Source: DASUPK01 sp963763955 (GTDB lineage: Bacteria > Actinomycetota > Thermoleophilia > Solirubrobacterales > 70-9). From it: a stretch of 64,000 nt of DNA. Shown piece by piece: positions 51,122-58,398 of this stretch. The stretch is from assembly GCA_963763955.1 (NCBI GenBank), contig CAVXQP010000015.1, positions 3,439 to 67,438 of the forward strand, written 5' to 3'. The notes beneath the pieces are model-generated. The model was not told where the DNA came from. It did not search any database and saw only the letters and a list, made by a program, of their open reading frames with translations. A program made the position numbers and the translations under genes. Numbering within the stretch: the first letter of the stretch is position 1; every line of letters begins with the position of its first letter.

Positions 51122-52463
51122 GGTGGTCTCAAACCACCGCCGCACCACCCGAGAGAGTCAGCGACTCGCTGACCAACGAAGGAGGTGCGGTGATGCCAAA
51201 GGGCTACGGCCTGAGCGAGGCGACGAAGGAGCGGATCTGGGAGCTGCGAGCAGAGGGGCTGAGCGATCGCCAGATCGGGCGCCGGCTCGGCCTTGCCCGG
51301 GGAACAGTGAGCAGCCACCTGGCGAGAGCGGGAGGGATCCGGCCCAGGGCTCGGCGGCGCCCCGAGCGCTGCCTGAGCTTCGAAGAGCGCGAGGAGATCT
51401 CGCGCGCGATCGCCGGCGGCCACTCGGCCCGCGCCATCGCCCGGACGCTGGGACGCTCCCACACCACGATCGCCCGTGAGATCGACCGCTGCGGCGGCCG
51501 GTGGCGCTACCGCGCCCACGCGGCAGAGCGCGAGGCCTGGCGCCGGCAGCGGCGGCCACGGCCGACGAAGCTCGAGCTCTCTCCCGAGCTTCGCCGGCTC
51601 GTCGCCGAGCGCCTCAAGGAGGACAACTCCCCCCAGCAGATCGCCGGTTGGCTCAAGCTCGAACACCCCGACAATGAGGCGATGCGGGTCTCCCACGAGA
51701 CGATCTACCGCGCCCTCTACGTCCAGGCGCGGGGGACGCTCAAGCGCGAGCTCACCCGGCACCTGAGGCGGGGCCGCTCGAGGCGCTATGCCCGCTCGCA
51801 GTCGTCAAAGCGCCAGGGCCAGGGCAAGATCGCCGGGATGGTGATGATCTCCGAGCGCCCGCCGGAGGTCGCAGACCGCGCCGTCCCCGGCCACTGGGAG
51901 GGCGACCTCCTGATCGGGACGCGAACCAACGCGATCGCGACCCTGGTCGAGCGCCAAACCCGCTACTGCCAGCTCGTCGCCCTGCCCGAGGGAACGGAGG
52001 CCGAGCGGGTCGCAGACGCGCTTGCCGCGAGCATCACCACCCTGCCGGCGCAGCTTCGCCGCTCGCTCACCTGGGACCAGGGCTCGGAGATGGCCGAGCA
52101 CCGCCGCTTTGCGGTCGAGACCGGAGTCGAGGTCTACTTCTGCGACCCCCGAAGCCCCTGGCAGCGGGGCTCGAACGAGAACACGAACGGCCTCCTTCGC
52201 CAGTACTTCCCGAAGGGCGAGAGCCTCGCCGGGGTGAGCCAGGAGCGCCTCGACGAGGTCGCCGCGAAGCTCAACCGCCGGCCGCGCCAGACGCTCGGCT
52301 TTCGGACCCCGGCCGAGAAGCTCGCCGAGCTGATCGAGGGGCTCGAGACGACCGGCGCCGAGCGCTGACTCGCTTCGGCCTACGGCCTTCGCTCGACAGC
52401 GCTCGGAACCAGATGAGACGATGCGAGCCGTCAGGGGTGGTGCGTTGACCGGTTGAGGTCAAT
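51122..52463 (+). mobile_element. IS30-family insertion sequence
   Basis: About 1340 bp with imperfect inverted ends of about 29 bp: the inner nine bases GCACCACCC are identical on both sides and about 11 of the outer 20 match. Contains one intact IS30-type transposase. Inserted in the TCGTCC loop of hairpin B, the site used by both IS1111 elements. Exact edges are uncertain by one or two bases; the flanks are CGT and (A)TCC. Confidence 0.8.
51193..52368 (+). CDS. IS30-family transposase
   Basis: 391 residues. Two N-terminal HTH units (LSDRQIGRRLGLARGTVSSHL and HSARAIARTLGRSHTTIAREI), then the DDE catalytic core: Asp in GHWEGDLLIG, Asp in LTWDQGSEMAEH and Glu in WQRGSNENTNGLLRQYFPKG. Full length and intact. 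ATG 51193 preceded by GAAGGAGG; GTG 51190 is one codon upstream. Confidence 0.93.
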   Translation: MPKGYGLSEATKERIWELRAEGLSDRQIGRRLGLARGTVSSHLARAGGIRPRARRRPERCLSFEEREEISRAIAGGHSARAIARTLGRSHTTIAREIDRCGGRWRYRAHAAEREAWRRQRRPRPTKLELSPELRRLVAERLKEDNSPQQIAGWLKLEHPDNEAMRVSHETIYRALYVQARGTLKRELTRHLRRGRSRRYARSQSSKRQGQGKIAGMVMISERPPEVADRAVPGHWEGDLLIGTRTNAIATLVERQTRYCQLVALPEGTEAERVADALAASITTLPAQLRRSLTWDQGSEMAEHRRFAVETGVEVYFCDPRSPWQRGSNENTNGLLRQYFPKGESLAGVSQERLDEVAAKLNRRPRQTLGFRTPAEKLAELIEGLETTGAER

Positions 52464-52474
52464 ATCCAAAGCGG

Positions 52475-52867
52475 CTATTCCGACAGACCGGCGGCTTCGA
52501 AGGCTTCGTCCTTCGTACGGAAGAACTGCCACCACGTCGCCTTCCCGTCGCGGAAGCGGACCACGTTCCAGACCGTCTGGCGCACCTCGACCCCCCTCGG
52601 GCGATACGTCCCGAGGACCCGTGCAACCACAGTGTCACCGAGGTCGCGAACCTCCTCAGGCTCGCCCTGCAGGCCGCCGAGGGGGAGCACAACCTCCTCC
52701 CACCACCGTCTGACCCCGTCGTGCCCGCAGAAGGTCTCGCCTTCTGCCTCTGCGATCAGGGACGTGAACTCCACGTCGGGGTGGATAGCCACGAGGAGCC
52801 CGTCAACGTCGCCACGGTTGACTGCCTCGTAGCCTCTCCTGAGCGTCTCGACGTTCTCCTGCGACAT
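52475..52867 (-). CDS. SnoaL-like cassette gene 6
   Basis: 130 residues: MSQENVETLRRGYEAVNRGD, IHPDVEFTSLIAEAEGETFCG, GHDGVRRWWEEVVLPLGG, FRDGKATWWQFFRTKDEAFEAAGLSE. Its stop is next to the right half of the IS30-split hairpin B. Its ATG follows the stop of gene 7 as TAA-GCG-ATG. Confidence 0.8.
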   Translation of the reverse strand: MSQENVETLRRGYEAVNRGDVDGLLVAIHPDVEFTSLIAEAEGETFCGHDGVRRWWEEVVLPLGGLQGEPEEVRDLGDTVVARVLGTYRPRGVEVRQTVWNVVRFRDGKATWWQFFRTKDEAFEAAGLSE

Positions 52868-52870
52868 CGC

Positions 52871-53281
52871 TTACTCCCGCATCGCTGCGGCTTCGAGGGC
52901 CTGCTGGCGGTCGTCAAACACCTGCATCCGAGTGACCTTGCCGTCGGCGAGCGTCCAGACAGCCAGGTGGGTCGTCTCCACCGGCACACCGCTGGCGCGT
53001 CCAACTTCGCGCTCGCGGATCACTGCCAGAACTTGGTCGCCCGCGTCTATTAACTCTTCGACTTCGAAATCGATCTCGCCGAAGACGGAGAGCCCCTCGC
53101 GCCAGAACTGCCGCACACCTTCATGTCCCTGGTAGACCGGCTTCGTCAACAAGAGTTCCCGGCCTGAGTTCGAGAGGTCCCAGACGATGTCCTCGGCATA
53201 GACCTCATAGGGGGTCACGTCGTCACGCCGGGCGACCGCGTCGTAGATCCCGCGCACCACCTCCACGTTCTCCTCCGACAT
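52871..53281 (-). CDS. SnoaL-like cassette gene 7
   Basis: 136 residues: MSEENVEVVRGIYDAVARRD, YQGHEGVRQFWREGLSVFG, DFEVEELIDAGDQVLAVIRE, ADGKVTRMQVFDDRQQALEAAAMRE. The last residues are AAAMRE instead of AAGLSE, so no GGAG stands before the next ATG here; the sequence there is CGGGAGTAAGCG, which still offers GGAG. GATACT box 9 nt upstream and twin hairpin 9 beyond it. Confidence 0.8.
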   Translation of the reverse strand: MSEENVEVVRGIYDAVARRDDVTPYEVYAEDIVWDLSNSGRELLLTKPVYQGHEGVRQFWREGLSVFGEIDFEVEELIDAGDQVLAVIREREVGRASGVPVETTHLAVWTLADGKVTRMQVFDDRQQALEAAAMRE

Positions 53282-53290
53282 CGCCCACGC

Positions 53291-53296
53291 AGTATC
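53291..53296 (-). promoter_or_regulatory. GATACT -10 box of SnoaL gene 7
   Basis: Minus-strand GATACT, 9 nt before the ATG at 53281. Confidence 0.5.
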
Positions 53297-53311
53297 TCTC
53301 CCCGGAGTACT

Positions 53312-53352
53312 GCTTTCCATGCAAAGCAGGACTGCTGCTTTTCGTCCAAAGC
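53312..53352 (+). repeat. twin hairpin element 9
   Basis: A GCTTTCCATGCAAAGC (53312-53327), spacer AGGACTGCT, B GCTTTTCGTCCAAAGC (53337-53352). Complete; same spacer as element 3, which IS copy 1 entered. Confidence 0.85.
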
Positions 53353-53410
53353 GGCTATCTCGGAAGTTCGGGCGAAGCGGTACACCCACGGCCTGTAGGC
53401 TGGGCTCGCG

Positions 53411-53638
53411 ATGGAGCGGTCTCCCGAACAGGATCAGCGCAAGTCCCGGTGGGGGCCTCCGCCCGACTCGGACCTGATTGGCATCCCCCTCGTTCTGGGC
53501 ATAGCTGTGGCCCTCCTTGCCATCACCTTGGCGTTCGTTTTCCTCGACTGGGCCGGACTGATTGTGGTCGGCGTTGTCTTGATCGCCGCCCTCGCGATCA
53601 GCTATCGCGTCGTGACCGAATCAGAAAGCAAGGACTAG
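53411..53638 (+). CDS. small two-helix membrane protein
   Basis: 75 residues: polar N-terminus MERSPEQDQRKSRWGPPPDS, two helices IGIPLVLGIAVALLAITLAFVFL and LIVVGVVLIAALAISYRVV. TAGGCT box at 53396-53401, 9 nt before ATG. Function unknown. Confidence 0.6.
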   Translation: MERSPEQDQRKSRWGPPPDSDLIGIPLVLGIAVALLAITLAFVFLDWAGLIVVGVVLIAALAISYRVVTESESKD

Positions 53639-53695
53639 GCGATCGGCTCAGCGGGCCGACTGTGTTCGGCGAGCAGCCACCGGCGCTGCCGCGCC

Positions 53696-53983
53696 TTACC
53701 CTGCCTCCTGGCGGAAACGCTCAATCGCCTCCTCGTACGGTTGCTCGTAGACCGCGTGCACGTCCCAGTTGATGAGGTCCATATATGGCTGCAGCAGAGC
53801 CGTCAACTCGCGCGGGTCGTCGGTTTCGACCAGCAGGAAACCGGCTCCACCACCTGCGAGGGTGTACCAGCCGCGGATCTTCTCGGGTTGGTTAAGGCCA
53901 GCGTCGTGCGACGACACGATTCGCTGACGGACCTCGTGGACGTTGGTCCCTGGCTGCCATTCAAAGCGGCAGTACCAAAGCAT
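53696..53983 (-). CDS. small protein resembling DUF3303
   Basis: 95 residues. MLWYCRFEWQPGTNVHEVRQR and GWYTLAGGGAGFLLVETDD with LTALLQPYMDLINWDVHAVYE match the DUF3303 pattern of small ferredoxin-fold proteins. ATG 53983 has GGAG 6 nt upstream, which favours it over upstream in-frame starts. Function unknown. Confidence 0.7.
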   Translation of the reverse strand: MLWYCRFEWQPGTNVHEVRQRIVSSHDAGLNQPEKIRGWYTLAGGGAGFLLVETDDPRELTALLQPYMDLINWDVHAVYEQPYEEAIERFRQEAG

Positions 53984-54101
53984 CGCTCTCTCCATTCCTC
54001 GAACTTGGCCCTGCTCGTTCCGGACCAGGGCGCCGAGCCGCACCATATACCCGCAGTTTCTGCGTCTGGATGATTACGACAGTGGCGATCCGAATCTGAA
54101 C

Positions 54102-54371
54102 CTAGGACGTCAACTCTGGGGGCCAAGGCTCAGCCGCCCGGACTTCGTAGTCCCCTTCCGGCAAGTGGTCCTTCACTCGGGCCTCTGCCGCTGCCGCGGT
54201 ATCTGCATCGAGCACTGCTGACATTCGACGCCCTTCGTGTGCTTGCTCGACGGGTTCGGCGAGGAGCCTGATGTCCATGGGAGGCCCGACAGTTGGGATG
54301 AATGCGCGATTCAGGGCAATCCGAACTTGCTCCAGATCCTCGCCCTCGATCGTCACCGCGAACGTCTGCAT
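54102..54371 (-). CDS. small protein, function unknown
   Basis: 89 residues: MQTFAVTIEGEDLEQVRIALNRAF, DIRLLAEPVEQAHEGRRMSAVLDA, AEARVKDHLPEGDYEVRAAEPWPP. Alternating strands and helices suggest a ferredoxin-like fold. Not recognised. 30 bp from the SnoaL gene upstream on the same strand. Confidence 0.6.
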   Translation of the reverse strand: MQTFAVTIEGEDLEQVRIALNRAFIPTVGPPMDIRLLAEPVEQAHEGRRMSAVLDADTAAAAEARVKDHLPEGDYEVRAAEPWPPELTS

Positions 54372-54401
54372 GCGCCGAGTTTACGCTCGTGATTCACGGG
54401 C

Positions 54402-54827
54402 CTAGTCCCGCAGCCCAAAGGCGGCTTCGAGGGCCCGGTCGCGACGGCTGAAGAATTCCAGTTTGCGCACTCGTCCATCCCGGATCGTGAAGACCTGAAA
54501 GAGCTCGGATTCGTCTGGCAGGCCGCTCTCTCGGTCTCGCGCGCTCTGACGAACTGTGGTGAGGACGCGATTGCCCGGTGCCTCAATGAACTCAAGCGGC
54601 TCCCAAACGAAGTCGATCCATGCGCTTTGAACTTGCTTGATGAACGCGAAGACCTCCCTGACGCCCCGAGAATGGCCCGGTTCAGGCCACCCCCGCTCGG
54701 CAGGCCAGTCGTACTCAAACTCGGGATCGGCGAGTGCAGCCAGGGCTTCCTCGGACCGTTCGCCCCGGATGAATGCATTGAATGCGTCGAAAGCGTTGCG
54801 CACGATCTCGACGTTCTCCTTCGGCAT
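54402..54827 (-). CDS. SnoaL-like cassette gene 8
   Basis: 141 residues: MPKENVEIVRNAFDAFNAFI, ALADPEFEYDWPAERGWPEP, PLEFIEAPGNRVLTTVRQSA, IRDGRVRKLEFFSRRDRALEAAFGLRD. The end is AAFGLRD instead of AAGLSE and no twin hairpin follows. GATACT box at the standard distance upstream, so promoter and start block are kept while the 3' side differs. Confidence 0.8.
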   Translation of the reverse strand: MPKENVEIVRNAFDAFNAFIRGERSEEALAALADPEFEYDWPAERGWPEPGHSRGVREVFAFIKQVQSAWIDFVWEPLEFIEAPGNRVLTTVRQSARDRESGLPDESELFQVFTIRDGRVRKLEFFSRRDRALEAAFGLRD

Positions 54828-54836
54828 CGCCCGCGC

Positions 54837-54842
54837 AGTATC
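54837..54842 (-). promoter_or_regulatory. GATACT -10 box of SnoaL gene 8
   Basis: Minus-strand GATACT, 9 nt before the ATG at 54827. Confidence 0.5.
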
Positions 54843-54911
54843 TCGCGGACGGCGCGCCGGTCAGTGGGACAGTGAGCCGGGACGCCGCTCGAAGAAACCG
54901 GGCTGAGCCCG

Positions 54912-55295
54912 CTACGGCTCCCGGCGCTGCGAGAGCATTGCCGCCCCGGCGGCGCCGAGCAGGATCACCGACGCCAGCGGCCAGCCGGGCGAGGTGTCGC
55001 CGCTGAACAACAGGATCAGGTTGATGATGATCGCGGCCGACAACAGGAAGAGGGCGAGGTTTAGGCGCTGGCGTCTGGGCACTTCGGTCTCCCGGGGACT
55101 CGGGCGCCGCCTCGGCGGCGGCTTCAGCTTGGTCGGCCGGCAGCCTACATGGGGCGATGATCGGCTTGGGTCCGATGCGCCAGTTCGTCGCTTGAGTCCA
55201 GAAGTCGCGGCGGGCCATCGGTTAGTTGAGACTCCGGCCGGTAGACCGTGCGCCAGTCGATCGGCAAGCGCGACCTCGACGTTCTCCCGCGACAT
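54912..55295 (-). CDS. chimeric gene: SnoaL start block joined to a small membrane protein
   Basis: 127 residues if read from ATG 55295. The first ten residues MSRENVEVAL are the SnoaL start block, placed as usual near hairpin A (55319). Then SnoaL similarity stops; a low-complexity stretch follows, and from about residue 55 a Pro/Arg-rich segment RPTKLKPPPRRRPSPRETEV and two membrane helices (LNLALFLLSAAIIINLILLF and WPLASVILLGAAGAAML). The membrane part may be the original gene with its own start lost or hidden; the SnoaL leader would be a remnant fused by recombination. Confidence 0.45.
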   Translation of the reverse strand: MSRENVEVALADRLAHGLPAGVSTNRWPAATSGLKRRTGASDPSRSSPHVGCRPTKLKPPPRRRPSPRETEVPRRQRLNLALFLLSAAIIINLILLFSGDTSPGWPLASVILLGAAGAAMLSQRREP

Positions 55296-55318
55296 CGCAG
55301 TCTCGCGCGGAAACCGCC

Positions 55319-55334
55319 GCTTTCCATGCAAAGC
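55319..55334 (+). repeat. hairpin A with decayed B
   Basis: GCTTTCCATGCAAAGC; about 30 nt further a weak B-like stretch ends GATAAGC (55361-55380). Confidence 0.7.
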
Positions 55335-55450
55335 AGCACTCTTGGAACCTGGTAGGTCGCCGCCCTTTCGCGCGATAAGCGGCAGCGCACCTTCCTTTTC
55401 CGCTTCCGCCTTGCCTTCGGTTGCCCGCTCTCGGCATCCTTCAGGTCGGA

Positions 55451-55978
55451 ATGAAACGGCTCTATCTCCTGCGCCACGCCAAGTCGAGCTGGGACGATCC
55501 GACGCTCGCCGACCACGACCGGCCACTGGCGCCTCGCGGTCGCCGCGCCGCCAAGGTCATGGCGGAGCACCTGGGGCGGAAGGGGATCGCCCCCGAGCTG
55601 GTGCTGTGCTCGCCATCGAGGCGCACCCGCCAGACGCTGAAACGGCTCGCGCCGGCCCTGGGGAAGAGAGCCAACGTCCAGATCAATCCCGCGCTCTACG
55701 CGGCCCCGGAAGCCGACCTCCTCGAGGTGCTGCACGAGGTGCCGGACGAGGTCGAATCGGTGATGGTGATCGGCCACAACCCCGGCATCCAGGACCTCGC
55801 CCTGAACCTCGCCCGCCCGGGCTCTGAGAGTGCGCGAGTGAGGAGCAAGTTTCCGACCGCGGCGCTGGCAACGCTGGAGCTCAACGGAAGCTGGCGCGAG
55901 CTGGCGCCCGGGAGCGCCGAGCTGGTGTCGTTGGTGAAGCCGAAGGAGCTCTCGCGCGGCGCGGCAGCGGGGGCATGA
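55451..55978 (+). CDS. sixA: SixA-like phosphohistidine phosphatase
   Basis: 175 residues of the histidine phosphatase superfamily. Catalytic RHA motif in MKRLYLLRHAKSSWDDP (the RHG/RHA phospho-acceptor His), DRPLAPRGRRAAKVMAEHL, LVLCSPSRRTRQTL and the second catalytic His in VMVIGHNPGIQDLAL. SixA enzymes remove phosphate from histidine in phosphorelay proteins. Coupled by ATGA to a 25-codon frame. Confidence 0.9.
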   Translation: MKRLYLLRHAKSSWDDPTLADHDRPLAPRGRRAAKVMAEHLGRKGIAPELVLCSPSRRTRQTLKRLAPALGKRANVQINPALYAAPEADLLEVLHEVPDEVESVMVIGHNPGIQDLALNLARPGSESARVRSKFPTAALATLELNGSWRELAPGSAELVSLVKPKELSRGAAAGA

Positions 55979-56052
55979 GCGGGTACCCACAGCTGGCCGG
56001 AGTCGCCGGCGCCGCGCTCGGAATTCTCGTCGGGATCGCTCAGTGGGCGTAG
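55975..56052 (+). CDS. 25-codon coupled micro-gene after sixA
   Basis: ATG overlaps the sixA stop (ATGA); the peptide MSGYPQLAGVAGAALGILVG-IAQWA is one hydrophobic segment. Its TAG (56050-56052) is also the start of the TAGGCT box of the GNAT gene. Could be a small membrane peptide; no family recognised. Confidence 0.4.
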   Translation: MSGYPQLAGVAGAALGILVGIAQWA

Positions 56053-56055
56053 GCT
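56050..56055 (+). promoter_or_regulatory. -10-like box TAGGCT of the GNAT gene
   Basis: TAGGCT lies 6 nt before GTG 56062. Confidence 0.5.
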
Positions 56056-56061
56056 CGTCGC

Positions 56062-56595
56062 GTGACCGCGGAGCAGACAGCGCCGCCCGAGGTCGAGATC
56101 ATCGAGGCGAGGGCGGATCGGCTCGACGACATAGAGTCGCTTTGGCGAGCCATGCACGAGTACCACGCCGAGGTGGCTGGCGAAGTCCGCGAGGTCGCCC
56201 CATTCCGGCGCGCGAAAGATTCCTGGCGGCGGCGCAGGGGTGAGTTCGAGCGCTGGATGCGCGCTGGTGACGCCTGGCTGCTGATCGCCGAGCGCGAAGG
56301 CTCGCCGGTTGGCTTCGCCTTCTTCCGGATTTGCGAGGGCGATTGGAGCTTCGAGACCAGCGAGCGGATGGGCGAGCTCGAGGCGCTCTCGGTTGAGCCC
56401 GAGTTGCGCCGCTGGGGGATCGGCTCGCTGCTCATGGAGGAGGTCGAGCAGCGGCTCGCGGCCGCGGGCGTCGGCTTCATCGGGCTGGCCGTCGTCGCCG
56501 GCAATGAGGACGCGCTGCGCTTTTACAAGCGCTGGGGGATGGCGCCATCCTATGTCCGCTGCCTGGGGCGGACGCTCCCGGGCGGCGGCCCTTAG
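56062..56595 (+). CDS. GNAT-family N-acetyltransferase
   Basis: 177 residues. VEIIEARADRLDDIESLWRAMHEYH, LLIAEREGSPVGFAFFRI, ELEALSVEPELRRWGIGSLLMEEVEQRL (acetyl-CoA loop RRWGIG) and GNEDALRFYKRWGM show a complete GNAT domain. Substrate unknown. GTG start supported by the -10 box. Confidence 0.9.
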   Translation: MTAEQTAPPEVEIIEARADRLDDIESLWRAMHEYHAEVAGEVREVAPFRRAKDSWRRRRGEFERWMRAGDAWLLIAEREGSPVGFAFFRICEGDWSFETSERMGELEALSVEPELRRWGIGSLLMEEVEQRLAAAGVGFIGLAVVAGNEDALRFYKRWGMAPSYVRCLGRTLPGGGP

Positions 56596-56660
56596 CGGCC
56601 CCCGCTATCGCTATTCACGGGCGCTAGCGGCGAGGAGTGCCGAAGGCCAGGCCGAGTTGC

Positions 56661-56760
56661 ATGCCTGACCACGAGAATTTTCGCGTCGAGGCGACGGAGT
56701 TCCTCGACACGGGCAACGACGTCGTTGTGATTGGGCGCCGCTGTGCATGGAAAGGGGCGC
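56661..56760 (+). pseudogene. remnant of a SnoaL gene in reverse orientation
   Basis: The frame from ATG 56661 reads DHENFRVEATEFLDTGNDVVVIGR, which matches the middle of SnoaL proteins (compare EVEEWIDAGDQVIAMVRTYG), then runs into a copy of reversed hairpin A (GCTGTGCATGGAAAGG, 56740-56755) and loses similarity. Only SnoaL trace on the plus strand in the accessory region. Confidence 0.45.
56740..56755 (-). repeat. hairpin A, reversed and degenerate
   Basis: GCTGTGCATGGAAAGG, two changes from the reverse complement of consensus A, inside the SnoaL remnant. Confidence 0.5.
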
Positions 56761-56922
56761 TATCGAGCTCGCGCTCGCGATTCGCGCAACGGAGCAGTCG
56801 ACTTCCGCTCTGGCGCACGCCGAATGGGCTGGAAGGCGTCCGGCCGAAGAGTCGATCATCGCCGCGATGCGCGATCGGGACAGAGGGCGGATGATGGATC
56901 CCAGCGACAGTAGGAAGACAGC

Positions 56923-57585
56923 ATGGCCAGCACAGATCGCATCGAGGCGCTCGCTGGGCAGTTCAGCGCAGCGATGCCCGACCTCGATCCCGCCTTGCAG
57001 GAGACCGCCCTGACTCTGCTGCGACTCCTCGCCCGAGGGGAGCCGGTAGCGGTGCGACGCCTGGCGGCGGCGCTCGCGCTGCCGGCGGACCAACTCGACC
57101 CCGCGCTCGACGCGGCTCCCGGCGTGTTTCGAGACGACCTGGGGCGCGTCACCGGTTTCATGGGCCTGAGCGTCGTCGAGGTCGGCGATCACCGGCTCCT
57201 CATCGACGGGCGCACGCTCTCGGCGCGATGCGCGTTCGACACCCTGTTCCTGCCCGAGCTCATCGGCGAGACCGCACACGTGAGCTCCCGCTGCCCGGCC
57301 ACCGGCGAGCGGATCTCGCTGACGGTCACGTCCGCCGGCGTCACCGACCTCGCCCCGCCCGAGGCGGTGGTCTCCTATCTCGTTCCCGAGAAGGGGTTCG
57401 ACGCCGACGTCGTGCATAGCTTCTGCGACTTCGTGTACTTCTTCGCCTCCCCCGACGCCGCCGCAACCTGGACCGCCGAGCGCCCCGGCACCTTCCCGCT
57501 AACCGTCGAGGACGTCTACCGCCTCGGCCAGCTCACGAACCGCGCAAGCTTCGGCGCGGCGCTTGGCGCGTCGACCATCGGGTAG
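56923..57585 (+). CDS. merB: organomercurial lyase (MerB) family protein
   Basis: 220 residues, normal length. A winged-helix N-terminal part (LTLLRLLARGEPVAVRRLAAAL) precedes the lyase domain. The catalytic Cys and Asp lie in ARCAFDTLFLPELIG (C-x-x-D) and the second Cys in HSFCDFVYFFASPDAA. In MerB these residues break the carbon-mercury bond. No merA, merR or transport gene is nearby, so either it relies on distant genes or has another substrate. The preceding gap (56596-56922) holds only the SnoaL remnant. Confidence 0.85.
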   Translation: MASTDRIEALAGQFSAAMPDLDPALQETALTLLRLLARGEPVAVRRLAAALALPADQLDPALDAAPGVFRDDLGRVTGFMGLSVVEVGDHRLLIDGRTLSARCAFDTLFLPELIGETAHVSSRCPATGERISLTVTSAGVTDLAPPEAVVSYLVPEKGFDADVVHSFCDFVYFFASPDAAATWTAERPGTFPLTVEDVYRLGQLTNRASFGAALGASTIG

Positions 57586-58006
57586 CGAGCGGGCCACGAG
57601 AGCCACCGGGGGGCCCGAGGCAGCTTGGTCCCGCAGAACGCGGTACCGAACCGGCGCTAGATTGACGCCTCCTGCCGCGTGAACCCAGCAGGCTGAGCCG
57701 CTCGAAGAGGTGGCCGTCAGATAGCCGCTTTGGACGAAAAGCAGCACTTTCCAGCCGCCGCGGCACCTGTTTGACGAGGCGGGCAAGCGGGCCTGGCAGC
57801 CCGTTTGAGCACCTGCCTAGCCACCGCAAGGCCCTGCGCGGGGACTCTGGGGACCAGGTACCAGGCCGGGGGTCGCAGGCCGCCAGACGCTAAGGGTCTA
57901 CCCCCGGGGGGAGGGCGGCGTCGAACGCAACGCATCACGCGCTACCTGCCGCTAACTAGCCGCGAAAGGAACTGGATTGCTCCGGGGCACAGATCGGGGG
58001 TGCTGG
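57586..58006. other. gap without gene; reversed hairpin B
   Basis: 421 bp. Holds a reversed hairpin B (57727-57742) and, right after it, GCACTTTCC, possibly the eroded partner A. A G/C-run stretch lies near 57896-57920. No convincing coding frame. Confidence 0.55.
57727..57742 (-). repeat. hairpin B, reversed
   Basis: GCTTTGGACGAAAAGC, exact reverse complement of consensus B; the outer ATAGCC arm is kept on one side. Confidence 0.8.
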
Positions 58007-58210
58007 TCATCGAGCGCCACCTTCCTCCTCGTCACCTCCCTCCTCGTCGCCGTAGAACTCAACCGCACCGCTCCCCCAGGTAACGAGGACGCCATCGGCG
58101 GCTACAGCTACCTCGCGCACCGCGCCCTTCTCCTCGGCTTCCTCGAGGATCTGCGTCCGGAGCGGCTCAACAACAGATTGCAGGGCAGGGTGGTGCTGCT
58201 GCTCGTTCAT
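58007..58210 (-). CDS. small acidic protein, function unknown
   Basis: 67 residues: MNEQQHHPALQSVVEPLRTQILEEAEEKGAVREVAVAADGVLVTWGSGAVEFY (in pieces) followed by an acidic tail GDEEGGDEEEGG. Begins 33 bp after the end of a broken SnoaL gene on the same strand. Not recognised. Confidence 0.5.
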   Translation of the reverse strand: MNEQQHHPALQSVVEPLRTQILEEAEEKGAVREVAVAADGVLVTWGSGAVEFYGDEEGGDEEEGGAR

Positions 58211-58243
58211 GCGTTCCTCCTCGCACGGGGTTGCCGCGCCAAC

Positions 58244-58395
58244 CTATAGCTCCTCGCGCCCGGCGCACCCTCGGGCCACGCGCGGAATGGGTACGAGTTC
58301 GAAGTCCTCATGTTGGACCGCGAACCAGGCGTCCCGGTTGCCCCGCAAAACCGCTTCCTCCGCTTGACGTACAAGTCGACGTTCTCCTCCGACAT
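58244..58395 (-). pseudogene. truncated, frameshifted SnoaL cassette
   Basis: Starts MSEENVDLYVKR and, after a frame change, continues GNRDAWFAVQHEDFELVPIP and stops at RGCAGREEL; the whole second half of a SnoaL protein is missing. Its ATG stands at a normal TAG-GCG-ATG junction after SnoaL gene 9. Confidence 0.65.
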
Positions 58396-58398
58396 CGC

